Of a DNA stretch of 10,023 bases, positions 1-8,089 are shown piece after piece; the stretch's first letter is position 1; every line of letters starts with the position of its first letter. Source of the stretch: Chitinispirillales bacterium (GTDB lineage: Bacteria > Fibrobacterota > Chitinivibrionia > Chitinivibrionales > Chitinispirillaceae); assembly GCA_031254445.1 (NCBI GenBank), contig JAIRUL010000259.1:1-10023 (forward strand). Direction: 5' to 3'. The notes beneath the pieces were generated by a model. The model was not told the DNA's origin, ran no database searches, and saw only the letters and a list, made by a program, of their open reading frames with translations. Both the position numbers and the translations under genes were made by a program.

Positions 1-1428
1 ATGTCAATCGACGGAAAACTTCGCGAGGAATGCGCCGTCTTCGGGGTTAGTTTAACTGCCGAGGAGGCGGCTGGCGTCACTTACAACGGATTGCTCTCGT
101 TGCAGCACCGGGGGCAGGAGGGGGCCGGCATCGCCGTTGTGAACGACGGGAAAATCTCCTGCCACAAGGATACTGGGCTTGTTACCAAGGTTTTTTCCAG
201 CAAAGAGCTTGAGAGCATACCTAAGGGGAAGATTGCCGTGGGGCATACGCGGTACTCTACGACCGGCGGCAACATAAAGGAGAACGTGGGGCCGTTCATC
301 ACAGAGTACCTCACCGGCAGGATCGCCACGGCGCACAACGGGAATGTGACCAACGCGCAGGAAATCCGGCAAAAGCTGAAGACCTACGGGCTGCACTTCA
401 ACGCTACTAGCGACAGCGAGGTTGTCTCTTCGCTAATCGCGTACTGCATCAAAAAAGAAGAGGACACCTTGAAGGGCGTAGTGAGGGCGGCGGGCTTTCT
501 GCACGGGGCGTTTTCGCTTGTTATCGCGAGCAGCGAGAACAAGCTGATTGCGGTGCGCGACTTTTACGGCTACCGCCCGCTTTGCATCGGCAGAAACAGC
601 CTCGGCTGCGCCCTCTCGTCGGAGAGCAGCGCGCTTGAGACGAGCGGCTTCCGCTTCGAGCGGGACGTGCGGCCAGGGGAGGTCATTATCATAGAAAACG
701 GCGAGATGACGAGTCAAGGCGTTATGCTGGAAGATAAGGGCGAGCGCGGCGGGTTGTGCATTTTTGAGTACGTGTACTTCGCGAGGCCGGATTCGATAAT
801 TGACGGGCTAAGCGTCTACGAGGCGCGGTACAACATGGGTGGGATATTGGCCGATCAATACCCGGTAGACGCCGACATCGTGTGCGGCGTACCCGACTCC
901 GGCTTAGACGCGGCGAGCGGCTATAGCGCAAAGAGCGGCATACCGCTTATAACCGGTTTTGTCAAGAGCCGCTATATCGGGCGCAGCTTCATTTACCCCA
1001 CGCAGACCGAGCGCGACAGCGCGGTTAGGCTGAAGCTCAACCCGCTGTCGGCGAACATTAGCGGTAAACGGGTCGTATTGGTTGACGACTCCATCGTGCG
1101 CGGCACGACAAGCGAACGAATTGTGCGGAACCTAAAGAATGCGGGCGCGGCGGAGGTGCATCTGAGGATTTCGTCCCCGCCGTTCCGCTACACGTGCCAC
1201 TACGGAACCGACATCGACAACGAGGAAAATTTGATTGCGAATAAGATGGACATAGACGAAATCTGCCGCAAAATCGGGGCCGACAGCCTCGGCTATATAA
1301 GCATAAGCGGATTAAAAAAATCGTGCGATAAGTGCAACATAACCTTTTGCACGGCGTGCTTTACCGGAAACGGCGAAAACGCGCGCGCTAAGAAAGACGT
1401 TTTTGAACAGGGGAACCCGCTATGCTAA
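1..1428 (+). CDS. purF: Amidophosphoribosyltransferase (glutamine PRPP amidotransferase)
   Basis: PurF catalyses the first committed step of purine synthesis in the cytoplasm: PRPP plus glutamine gives 5-phosphoribosylamine, glutamate and pyrophosphate. The 475-residue protein has an N-terminal class II (Ntn-type) glutaminase domain and a C-terminal phosphoribosyltransferase domain. It begins MSIDGKLREEC, so the nucleophile is Cys11 after a 10-residue propeptide that must be cleaved, as in the Bacillus-type enzyme. SLQHRGQEGAG and the AHNGN loop are glutaminase signatures. The PRPP loop VVLVDDSIVRGTTS lies at residues 358-371. Cys253, Cys399, Cys450 and Cys453 align by spacing with the four 4Fe-4S ligands of B. 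subtilis PurF, so an oxygen-sensitive cluster is likely (inferred). The length matches the family. The ATG is the first base of the window, so its ribosome binding site and promoter cannot be seen. The stop overlaps the carA start by 7 bases. Confidence 0.97.
   Translation: MSIDGKLREECAVFGVSLTAEEAAGVTYNGLLSLQHRGQEGAGIAVVNDGKISCHKDTGLVTKVFSSKELESIPKGKIAVGHTRYSTTGGNIKENVGPFITEYLTGRIATAHNGNVTNAQEIRQKLKTYGLHFNATSDSEVVSSLIAYCIKKEEDTLKGVVRAAGFLHGAFSLVIASSENKLIAVRDFYGYRPLCIGRNSLGCALSSESSALETSGFRFERDVRPGEVIIIENGEMTSQGVMLEDKGERGGLCIFEYVYFARPDSIIDGLSVYEARYNMGGILADQYPVDADIVCGVPDSGLDAASGYSAKSGIPLITGFVKSRYIGRSFIYPTQTERDSAVRLKLNPLSANISGKRVVLVDDSIVRGTTSERIVRNLKNAGAAEVHLRISSPPFRYTCHYGTDIDNEENLIANKMDIDEICRKIGADSLGYISISGLKKSCDKCNITFCTACFTGNGENARAKKDVFEQGNPLC
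1409..1413 (+). promoter_or_regulatory. Ribosome binding site of carA
   Basis: AGGGG lies inside the end of purF, 8 bases before the carA ATG at 1422. This supports that start, which gives a 7-base overlap between purF and carA and implies translational coupling. Confidence 0.6.
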
Positions 1429-2513
1429 ACACAGCGTATTTAATATTGGAAAACGGCCTTGTCTTTGAGGGCAAGTTTTTCGGGAAGCAGGGAGAGGTCA
1501 TAGGGGAGATTGTCTTTACGACCGGCATGACGGGTTACTTAGAGACGCTGACCGACCCAAGCTACTACGGCCAAATAGTCCTCCAAACGTTTCCGCTAAT
1601 CGGCAACTACGGCGTCATCCCGCCGGATTTCGAGAGCGCGGGCGTCCACGCGCGGGCATACATCGTTAAGCACCCTTGCCGCCATCCGTCAAATTTCAGA
1701 AGCGAGGGCAGCCTCGATGAATTTCTGCGGGAGCGCGGGGTAATAGGGATTTACGGCATCGATACTAGGGCGCTCACGAAAATCATCCGCGAGAACGGGG
1801 TGATGAACGGCAAAATCACTAGCGTTAAGCCGGCAGGGGCTATTGACGGGGGGATTAAGCCGTACAAGATAGTAGATTCGGTTTCAAGCGTTTCTTCCAG
1901 CGAAAAGAAGTTGTACAAATCAGAGAATTCAAAATACACAGTCGCGCTATATGATTTCGGCAGCAAGGAAAATATCCGGCGCGAGTTAAATAGGCTCGGC
2001 TGCGACGTGTGGGTGCTTCCGTGCAATAGTACAAGCGACGAGATTCTCAAACTTTCGCCGGACGGCATCATGCTGTCAAACGGCCCTGGCGACCCCGCCG
2101 ACAACACCGGCATCATCAAAAACCTAAAATCACTCCTAACAAGCAGCGTGCCGATATTCGGCATCTGCCTTGGGCACCAGCTTTTGGCGCTGGCGAGCGG
2201 GTTTGAGACGAATAAGCTCAAATACGGGCACAGGGGCGCGAACCAGCCTGTCAAGGATACGCAGAGCGGGAGGGCGTACATAACAAGCCAGAACCACGGC
2301 TACGCGGTAGTCTCAAAGAGCATTGACGCGCGCGTCGCCGACGAGTGGTTTGTTAATGTAAACGACGGGACGTGCGAGGGGATAGCGTACAAAAACGCGC
2401 CGGCGTTCTCCGTCCAGTTCCACCCCGAAGCCTGCGGCGGGCCGCGCGACACCGCGTTTTTGTTCGACAAATTTATTAATAGCATGGAGGCGAAGAAGAA
2501 TGCCGCTAGATAA
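1422..2513 (+). CDS. carA: Carbamoyl-phosphate synthase small subunit (glutaminase)
   Basis: CarA hydrolyses glutamine and passes the ammonia through a tunnel to CarB to make carbamoyl phosphate for pyrimidine and arginine synthesis. The 363-residue protein is full length for the family. The N-terminal CPSase domain shows FTTGMTGYLETLTDPSY near residue 30 and the GIDTRALTKIIRENG segment near residue 110. The C-terminal class I glutaminase domain shows SNGPGDPAD, the nucleophile elbow GICLGHQ with Cys249, and QFHPEA with His334 and Glu336, so the Cys-His-Glu triad is complete. The start is supported by an upstream AGGGG and by the N-terminal sequence AYLILENGLVFEGKFFG, which is typical. It overlaps purF by 7 bases and the carB fusion by 14. 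No second copy is present to tell whether this pair serves pyrimidine or arginine synthesis; the nucleotide-gene setting favours pyrimidines. Confidence 0.97.
   Translation: MLNTAYLILENGLVFEGKFFGKQGEVIGEIVFTTGMTGYLETLTDPSYYGQIVLQTFPLIGNYGVIPPDFESAGVHARAYIVKHPCRHPSNFRSEGSLDEFLRERGVIGIYGIDTRALTKIIRENGVMNGKITSVKPAGAIDGGIKPYKIVDSVSSVSSSEKKLYKSENSKYTVALYDFGSKENIRRELNRLGCDVWVLPCNSTSDEILKLSPDGIMLSNGPGDPADNTGIIKNLKSLLTSSVPIFGICLGHQLLALASGFETNKLKYGHRGANQPVKDTQSGRAYITSQNHGYAVVSKSIDARVADEWFVNVNDGTCEGIAYKNAPAFSVQFHPEACGGPRDTAFLFDKFINSMEAKKNAAR
2486..2490 (+). promoter_or_regulatory. Ribosome binding site of the carB-dapF fusion
   Basis: A full GGAGG, the best Shine-Dalgarno in the window, sits within the 3' end of carA with a 9-base spacer to the ATG at 2500. 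It fixes that start and the 14-base overlap with carA. Confidence 0.75.
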
Positions 2514-5500
2514 AAGCATTAAAAAGACGATGGTCATCGGTTCCGGCCCCATCGTCATCGGCCAAGCGGCAGAGTTCGACTACGCCGGCACGCAGGCTTG
2601 CAGGATGCTGCGCGAAGACGGAATCGAGATTGTGCTTGTCAACTCAAACCCCGCGACAATCATGACCGATAAAAATATCGCGGACAAGATATACATCGAG
2701 CCCCTCACCCTTACGACCGTAAAACGCATCATCGAAAAAGAGCGCCCCGACAGCATTTTGTCTGGGCTTGGCGGGCAGACGGGGCTTACGCTGTGCATGC
2801 AGCTGGCGCGTGACGGCTTCTTAGAAAAGATGAACGTGCGCTTGCTCGGCTCGTCGCCGGAGACGATTGACAAGGCCGAGGATAGGCTGATGTTCAAGGA
2901 GACGATGGTGCAAATCGGCCAGCCGGTGATACCGTCGGTCATCGCCACGGAGGTAGAGACGGCGGTCCGTTTCGCAAGCGGCGAGGGCTATCCGGTAATC
3001 GTGCGCCCCGCGTTCACGCTCGGCGGCTCCGGCGGCGGCATTGCGGGCGACGAGGGCAAGCTTCGCGAGATAGCCGCGAACGGGCTTTCGCTCTCCCCCA
3101 TCCACCAGATACTGGTAGAAAAATCGGTGGCAGGCTGGAAAGAGATTGAGTTTGAGGTGATGCGCGACCGCATAGGCAACGTTATTACCGTATGCTCCAT
3201 GGAAAACTTCGACCCCGTGGGCATACACACCGGCGACAGCATCGTCATAGCGCCCGCCGTTACGCTTGCGGATAAGGAGTACCAGATGCTGCGCACCGCG
3301 GCGCTAGACATAATCAAAGCGCTCGGCGTGGAGGGCGGATGCAACGTTCAGTTCGCGCTGCACCCCGAAAGCTTCGATTACGCGGTAATAGAGGTCAACC
3401 CGCGCGTCTCGCGCTCGTCGGCGCTTGCGAGCAAGGCCACGGGGTATCCGATTGCGAAAGTGGCGACAAAGATCGCCATTGGGTATACGCTGGACGAGAT
3501 TGTAAACGCGGTTACAGGCACGACCTACGCGGCTTTTGAACCCGCCCTCGATTATGTCGCCGTCAAGTTCCCCAAATGGCCTTTTGACAAATTCGTGTAC
3601 GCGCACAAGGAGCTCGGCACGCAGATGAAGGCGACCGGCGAGGTCATGGCGATAGCCGACACCTTTGAAGAGGCGCTTCTTAAGGCCGTGCGCGGCGCGG
3701 AGATCGGGCTTTCAAACCTCAATTCTCCGAGATTATCGGCAAAGAGCGACGGCGAAATCCGCGAGCTTCTTAAGGTTGTAACGGACGAACGCCTTTTTGT
3801 ACTGTACGAGGCGATTAAGCGCAGCGTTAGCGTGGATGAGCTGCACGATATTACAATGGTGGATAAATGGTTCTTGAACGGGCTAGTCAATATCGCTAAT
3901 TGTCAATTCGGTCCGTCCGATAATAAACCATTGTCCGCAGATTCGCTCCAATCAATTAATAGCCACCCTGTATCAACCAATAATCAGCATCAATCAGCCA
4001 AAAACCAACCCCAGCAAGCCCAGCCGCCCAAATTCATCTACAAAATGGTAGACACCTGCGGCGGCGAGTTCGAAGCCAAAACGCCCTACTTCTACTCCAT
4101 AGAAAACGGCACGGAAAACGAGGCCCTCCCGTTCATCCAAAAAAGCGAGAAACAGAGGGTCATCGTGCTGGGAAGCGGCCCGATACGAATCGGCCAAGGC
4201 ATAGAGTTTGACTACGCCTGCGTGCACTGCGTCTGGACGCTGAAAAAGCTCGGCTTTGAAGTCGTTGTCATAAACAACAACCCCGAAACGGTCTCCACCG
4301 ACTTCGACACCGCCGATAGGCTCTACTTTGAGCCGCTTTGCGTTGACGACGTGATGAGTATCATCGACATCGAAAAGCCCATCGGCGTCATCGTGGCCTT
4401 TGGCGGCGGCACCGCCATAAAGCTAACGAAAAAACTGCACGAGCGCGGCGTCAACATCATCGGGACACCTGCCGACAGCATCGACATCTGCGAGGATAGG
4501 GAGCGTTTCGACCTCCTGCTTGAACAGCTCCAAATCAAGCGCCCAAAGGGGTTCGGCGTAACAACAGAAGCGGAGGCGTTGTCGGCGGCGGAAGAATTGG
4601 GGTATCCGGTATTAATGCGCCCCTCGTACGTTCTCGGCGGGCAAAACATGATAATCGCCTTTTCGCGCGAAGACATTATCGAGTATATGGAAATAATCTT
4701 GCGTTCCGAGCTGTCCGGCCCTGTGCTGATTGATAAATATCTGAGCGGGCGCGAAATAGAGGTAGACGCGATATGCGACGGCGTCGATGTGTTAATCCCG
4801 GGGATAATGGAGCACATCGAGCGCACCGGCATCCACTCCGGCGACAGCATTGCCGTTTATCCGGCTCTAAACATAGACGATATGCTGGCGGCGAAGATTT
4901 TTGAGATTACCAAAAAATTGTGCATATCCCTCAATGTCAAAGGCCTCGTCAACATCCAATACGTATTCTACGCAAACGACGTTTATGTCATAGAGGTGAA
5001 CCCGCGCGCGTCGCGCACCGTCCCTTATCTGAGCAAGGTCGTCGGCATCCAGATGTGCGAGGTCGCCACGCAAGTAAGCGTGGGGAAAACGCTTGCCGAA
5101 CTCGGATATTCCTCCGGCATCGCGAAAACTCCGCCGTACATCGCGGTCAAGGTTCCGGTATTCTCGTTTGAAAAGCTGGCGGGCGTGGATACCCAGCTTG
5201 GGCCGGAGATGAAATCTACCGGCGAGGTGCTTGGCCTCGGCAAGAACATAGAGGAGGCGCTCTACAAGGGGCTTGTCGCAGCGGGGTACAAGATGGCCCC
5301 AGGGCGTTCCGGGCATAAGCATGGAGGCGTCTTTATCACCGTCCGCGAAAGCGACAAGGCGGAGATGATAAGCGTCGCCGAAAAGTTTAGCATGCTCGGT
5401 TTCTCTCTTTACGCGACTAAGGGCGCGGCGAGGCTTTTGGAGAAAAAGGGGTTCGATGTAACGCCCGTCAACAAAATCCGCGACTCCGCAGACAACAACT

Positions 5501-6567
5501 CCGCAACGCTGCTTGCCAGCAAGAAGATCAACTATATCGTCTCCACCTCGGAAAAGGGCAGAGACCCCGCCGCCGACGATGTGAAGATCCGCAGGATGGC
5601 ATGTACTTTAGGCATCCCGTGCCTTACCTCCATCGACACGGCCAACGCGCTTGCGGACAGCCTTCTTTCGGGGTACAGCGAAATAAACACAGAACTCGTC
5701 GATATAAACCAATTGCGCAGCGAGCGCATGACGTTCAAGTTTACAAAAATGCAGAGCTGCGGCAACGACTATATCTACATAAACTGCTTCGACGCCGAGA
5801 TAGACTCGCCCGAATCCCTATCGCTCCTTCTTGCCGAGAGGCACTACGGCATAGGCGGCGACGGCGTTGTTTTAATCATGCGCTCAGGAATCGCCGACGC
5901 CAAGATGAGGATATTCAACCTCGACGGCAGCGAGGGCAAGATGGCTGGAAACTCCATCCGCTGCGTCGCTAAGTATTTATACGACAATCACATCGTTACG
6001 CGCCCGCAGATACGCATTGAGACATTAAGCGGGGTAAAGACGCTCGACTTGACCACCCAAAACGGGCTTGTCTCATCCGTCAAGGTAAATATGGGGCGCG
6101 CGGAACTTACGCCTGATAAGATACCGGTCAAGCTTAATGGCGACCGCGTTGTCGCAAAGAAAGTGAGCATCGGCGGTACGGAGTATGAAGTCACCTGCGT
6201 CTCGGTGGGCAACCCACACGCGGTGGTCTTCTGCGAGCACGTCGATAGCTTTGAAGTCTCCGATATCGGCCCGCTCTTTGAGAGCGACGCGCTCTTTCCC
6301 GACAGGATAAACACCGAGTTTGTGGAGGTGATGGGCCGCAACCACCTGAAGATGCGCGTGTGGGAACGCGGCATCGGCGAGACGCTCGCCTGCGGGACGG
6401 GCGCGTGCGCCTCTGCGGTAGCCGCCGTCTTAAACGGCCACTGCGACAAGGGCGCTGACATAAAGGTGCAGCTCAAAGGCGGGTACCTTATCGTAAACTA
6501 CACCGACGAGGCCGTACTAATGACCGGAGACTGCAAAAAAGTCTACGACGGGACGGTAGAAGTATGA
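2500..6567 (+). CDS. carB: Carbamoyl-phosphate synthase large subunit fused to a diaminopimelate epimerase domain
   Basis: One 1355-residue frame carries a complete CarB (about residues 1-1076) followed by a DapF domain (1077-1355). CarB makes carbamoyl phosphate from bicarbonate, two ATP and ammonia from CarA. The first ATP-grasp half opens with VIGSGPIVIGQAAEFDY and keeps metal/ATP residues Gln284, Glu298 and Asn300. The second half opens with VLGSGPIRIGQGIEFDY near 554 and keeps Gln820, Glu832 and Asn834. Both halves therefore look active. Between them the oligomerisation domain is abnormal: residues 468-511 are a low-complexity segment. The MGS-like regulatory domain spans about 942-1066. 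Compared with the E. coli UMP/IMP phosphate site, Lys953, Thr973 and Lys992 are kept, but Thr977 is Ala976 and Asn1015 is Ser. Nucleotide control may thus differ (inference). The CarB part ends at Arg1076, about where E. coli CarB ends (1073 residues). The fusion is supported by an unbroken frame and by no clear ribosome binding site before Met1077. Confidence 0.95.
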   Translation: MPLDKSIKKTMVIGSGPIVIGQAAEFDYAGTQACRMLREDGIEIVLVNSNPATIMTDKNIADKIYIEPLTLTTVKRIIEKERPDSILSGLGGQTGLTLCMQLARDGFLEKMNVRLLGSSPETIDKAEDRLMFKETMVQIGQPVIPSVIATEVETAVRFASGEGYPVIVRPAFTLGGSGGGIAGDEGKLREIAANGLSLSPIHQILVEKSVAGWKEIEFEVMRDRIGNVITVCSMENFDPVGIHTGDSIVIAPAVTLADKEYQMLRTAALDIIKALGVEGGCNVQFALHPESFDYAVIEVNPRVSRSSALASKATGYPIAKVATKIAIGYTLDEIVNAVTGTTYAAFEPALDYVAVKFPKWPFDKFVYAHKELGTQMKATGEVMAIADTFEEALLKAVRGAEIGLSNLNSPRLSAKSDGEIRELLKVVTDERLFVLYEAIKRSVSVDELHDITMVDKWFLNGLVNIANCQFGPSDNKPLSADSLQSINSHPVSTNNQHQSAKNQPQQAQPPKFIYKMVDTCGGEFEAKTPYFYSIENGTENEALPFIQKSEKQRVIVLGSGPIRIGQGIEFDYACVHCVWTLKKLGFEVVVINNNPETVSTDFDTADRLYFEPLCVDDVMSIIDIEKPIGVIVAFGGGTAIKLTKKLHERGVNIIGTPADSIDICEDRERFDLLLEQLQIKRPKGFGVTTEAEALSAAEELGYPVLMRPSYVLGGQNMIIAFSREDIIEYMEIILRSELSGPVLIDKYLSGREIEVDAICDGVDVLIPGIMEHIERTGIHSGDSIAVYPALNIDDMLAAKIFEITKKLCISLNVKGLVNIQYVFYANDVYVIEVNPRASRTVPYLSKVVGIQMCEVATQVSVGKTLAELGYSSGIAKTPPYIAVKVPVFSFEKLAGVDTQLGPEMKSTGEVLGLGKNIEEALYKGLVAAGYKMAPGRSGHKHGGVFITVRESDKAEMISVAEKFSMLGFSLYATKGAARLLEKKGFDVTPVNKIRDSADNNSATLLASKKINYIVSTSEKGRDPAADDVKIRRMACTLGIPCLTSIDTANALADSLLSGYSEINTELVDINQLRSERMTFKFTKMQSCGNDYIYINCFDAEIDSPESLSLLLAERHYGIGGDGVVLIMRSGIADAKMRIFNLDGSEGKMAGNSIRCVAKYLYDNHIVTRPQIRIETLSGVKTLDLTTQNGLVSSVKVNMGRAELTPDKIPVKLNGDRVVAKKVSIGGTEYEVTCVSVGNPHAVVFCEHVDSFEVSDIGPLFESDALFPDRINTEFVEVMGRNHLKMRVWERGIGETLACGTGACASAVAAVLNGHCDKGADIKVQLKGGYLIVNYTDEAVLMTGDCKKVYDGTVEV
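3901..4032 (+). other. Low-complexity N/Q/S/P-rich segment replacing CarB helical region
   Basis: These bases encode CarB residues 468-511. By my count 26 of the 44 residues are Gln, Asn, Ser or Pro. In E. coli CarB the matching stretch between the NIDRWFL and YKRVDTC motifs is a charged, helical part of the oligomerisation domain of about 61 residues; here the stretch between VDKWFL and IYKMVDTC is about 53 residues with no resemblance. The DNA is also different from the flanks: many AAT, CAA, CAG and TCA codons, fewer GC-ending codons, and a short direct repeat AATCAGC at 3982-3988 and 3992-3998. The frame stays open through it, and normal CarB sequence resumes at IYKMVDTC. The segment is probably a flexible linker. 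Confidence 0.75.
5728..6567 (+). other. dapF: Diaminopimelate epimerase domain of the CarB fusion, first catalytic Cys replaced by Ala
   Basis: This is the C-terminal 279 residues of the fusion, the size of a complete stand-alone DapF. DapF interconverts L,L- and meso-diaminopimelate for lysine and peptidoglycan synthesis. The duplicated epimerase fold is recognisable from KMQSCGNDYIYINCF at the start, YGIGGDGVVLI, IFNLDGSEGKM, GNPHAVVF, INTEFVEV, WERGIGET and the second active-site loop ACGTGACASA with Cys1298 (domain residue 222). The first active-site loop reads KMAGNSIRC instead of the usual MCGN form: the codon at 5944-5946 is GCT, giving Ala1149, which is domain residue 73, the position of the classical catalytic Cys73. 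Substrate-binding landmarks otherwise look intact. The domain starts at an ATG (Met1077) that resembles an ancestral dapF start, but only weak purine runs lie before it, so separate initiation looks unlikely. Activity is uncertain. Confidence 0.88.
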
Positions 6568-8087
6568 ACGAACTTATATTAGTGCTCGACTTCGGCGGCG
6601 AATATAAAGAACTCATCGCAAGGTCTGTGCGGGGGCATTCCGTCTATTCGGAAATCAGGCAGGGGGGTATTTCCGCTAGCGAAGTGAAGCGCCTCTCCCC
6701 CATCGGCATCATTTTAACCGGCGGGCCAAGCAGCGTGTACTCGCCCGATTCGCCGAGGTGCGACAAGGAACTTTTTTCCTTAGGGATTCCCGTACTCGGC
6801 ATCTGCTACGGTATGCAGATGATGTGCCAGATGCTCGGCGGCGAAGTGCGTCGCGGCGAACGCGGGGAATACGGCGTTGTTAGCGCGGAATTATCAACCG
6901 GTTCCGCTCTGTTTAAGGGCATCCCCAAGAACTCTGCGGTACTTATGAGCCACACCGACCGCGTGAACAAGCTGCCGGATGGCTTTGCCGCAATAGGCAA
7001 AACCGATACTTGCGAAAACGCCGCCTGCGAGAACGCCGGAGCGAAACTCTACGGCGTGCAGTTCCACCCCGAAACAGGCCACACGGAACACGGGCGCGAG
7101 GCCATCAAAAATTTTCTGTATAACATCTGCGGCGCATCGGGCGATTACAAGCTGGATGATTACATCGACAAACAGATTAATAGCATCCGGCAAAAGGTAA
7201 ATGGCGAAAAAGTCCTTTTAGCCCTCTCCGGCGGCGTGGACTCCGCCGTCTGCGCGGCGCTATTGTCCAAAGCAATCCCCGGACAGCTCACCTGCATCTT
7301 CGTAGACCACGGATTCATGCGCCAAAACGAGGGCGACGAGATAGAGGCCGTTTTCTCTAAACGCAAGCTGCGCTTTATCCGCGTCAACGCGAAGGATAGG
7401 TTCCTATCAAAGATAAAGGGCGTGAGCGACCCGGAGTCAAAGAGAAAAATCATCGGCGGGGAATTTATCCGCGTCTTTGAGGAAGAATCTGCAAAACTAA
7501 AGAACATCCCGTTCCTCGCGCAGGGGACAATCTACCCCGACATCGTCGAATCCGGCGGCAAGCACGGGGCAACGATCAAAAGCCACCACAATGTAGGCGG
7601 GCTTCCCAAAAACCTTGCCTTTACCGGCGTTATAGAGCCGCTCTCAAGCCTATTTAAGGATGAGGTGCGCGTGCTTGGCAAAAAGCTGGGCCTTCCTCAA
7701 ACGCTTGTAAACCGCCAGCCTTTCCCGGGTCCAGGCCTTGCCATCCGCGTCATGGGAGAGGTTACGGCCGAAAAATTAGAGATCCTGCGCGGCGCGGACG
7801 CCATCCTACGCGAAGAGCTTGACGGTATGAAACGCAAACCGGATCAATATTTTACTGTATTGACGGATACGCGCACGGTCGGCGTAAAAGGCGACGACAG
7901 GACATACGATTCGGTTATCGCAGTACGCGCGGTGCTAACCGGCGATTTCATGACATGCGACTACGCCCCGCTCCCGCATAAGATTTTGGGGCGCATATCG
8001 TCGCGCATAACAAGCGAAATGCCGTCCGTAAGCCGAGTCGTCTACGACATAACATCAAAGCCGCCGGCAACGGTGGAGTGGGAGTGA
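6564..8087 (+). CDS. guaA: GMP synthase (glutamine-hydrolysing)
   Basis: GuaA converts XMP to GMP with ATP and glutamine-derived ammonia, the last step of guanine nucleotide synthesis. The 507-residue protein has the usual three parts. The class I glutaminase domain (about 1-190) has Cys81 in GICYGMQ and His168/Glu170 in QFHPET. The ATP pyrophosphatase domain has the PP-loop SGGVDS at 222-227 and later [11 protein letters not shown] and [10 protein letters not shown]. The C-terminal dimerisation and XMP-binding part has [23 protein letters not shown] and the terminal [12 protein letters not shown], which is the normal end of the family. The ATG overlaps the stop of the upstream gene in an ATGA arrangement (6564-6567). 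The ribosome binding site is weak, so translation probably depends on coupling to the upstream gene. Nothing is missing or broken. Confidence 0.97.
   Translation: MNELILVLDFGGEYKELIARSVRGHSVYSEIRQGGISASEVKRLSPIGIILTGGPSSVYSPDSPRCDKELFSLGIPVLGICYGMQMMCQMLGGEVRRGERGEYGVVSAELSTGSALFKGIPKNSAVLMSHTDRVNKLPDGFAAIGKTDTCENAACENAGAKLYGVQFHPETGHTEHGREAIKNFLYNICGASGDYKLDDYIDKQINSIRQKVNGEKVLLALSGGVDSAVCAALLSKAIPGQLTCIFVDHGFMRQNEGDEIEAVFSKRKLRFIRVNAKDRFLSKIKGVSDPESKRKIIGGEFIRVFEEESAKLKNIPFLAQGTIYPDIVESGGKHGATIKSHHNVGGLPKNLAFTGVIEPLSSLFKDEVRVLGKKLGLPQTLVNRQPFPGPGLAIRVMGEVTAEKLEILRGADAILREELDGMKRKPDQYFTVLTDTRTVGVKGDDRTYDSVIAVRAVLTGDFMTCDYAPLPHKILGRISSRITSEMPSVSRVVYDITSKPPATVEWE
8080..8084 (+). promoter_or_regulatory. 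Ribosome binding site of pyrG
   Basis: GGGAG inside the last codons of guaA lies 5 bases before the ATG at 8090; a second GGAG sits at 8075-8078. Two in-frame GTG codons (8078, 8084) could also start the frame, but ATG 8090 gives the [18 protein letters not shown] beginning expected of CTP synthases and has the better spacing. Confidence 0.65.
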
Positions 8088-8089
8088 CC

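Noticed and set aside
5728..6567. A separate dapF gene starting at the internal ATG 5728
   Set aside because: The frame is continuous with carB, the bases before the ATG hold no clear Shine-Dalgarno motif, and all other genes in the cluster except guaA have a visible one. Internal initiation cannot be fully excluded.
8078..8089. Upstream GTG starts for pyrG (8078 or 8084)
   Set aside because: They would add two to four residues not seen in the family and lie on or too near the GGGAG at 8080-8084; ATG 8090 fits both homology and spacing.
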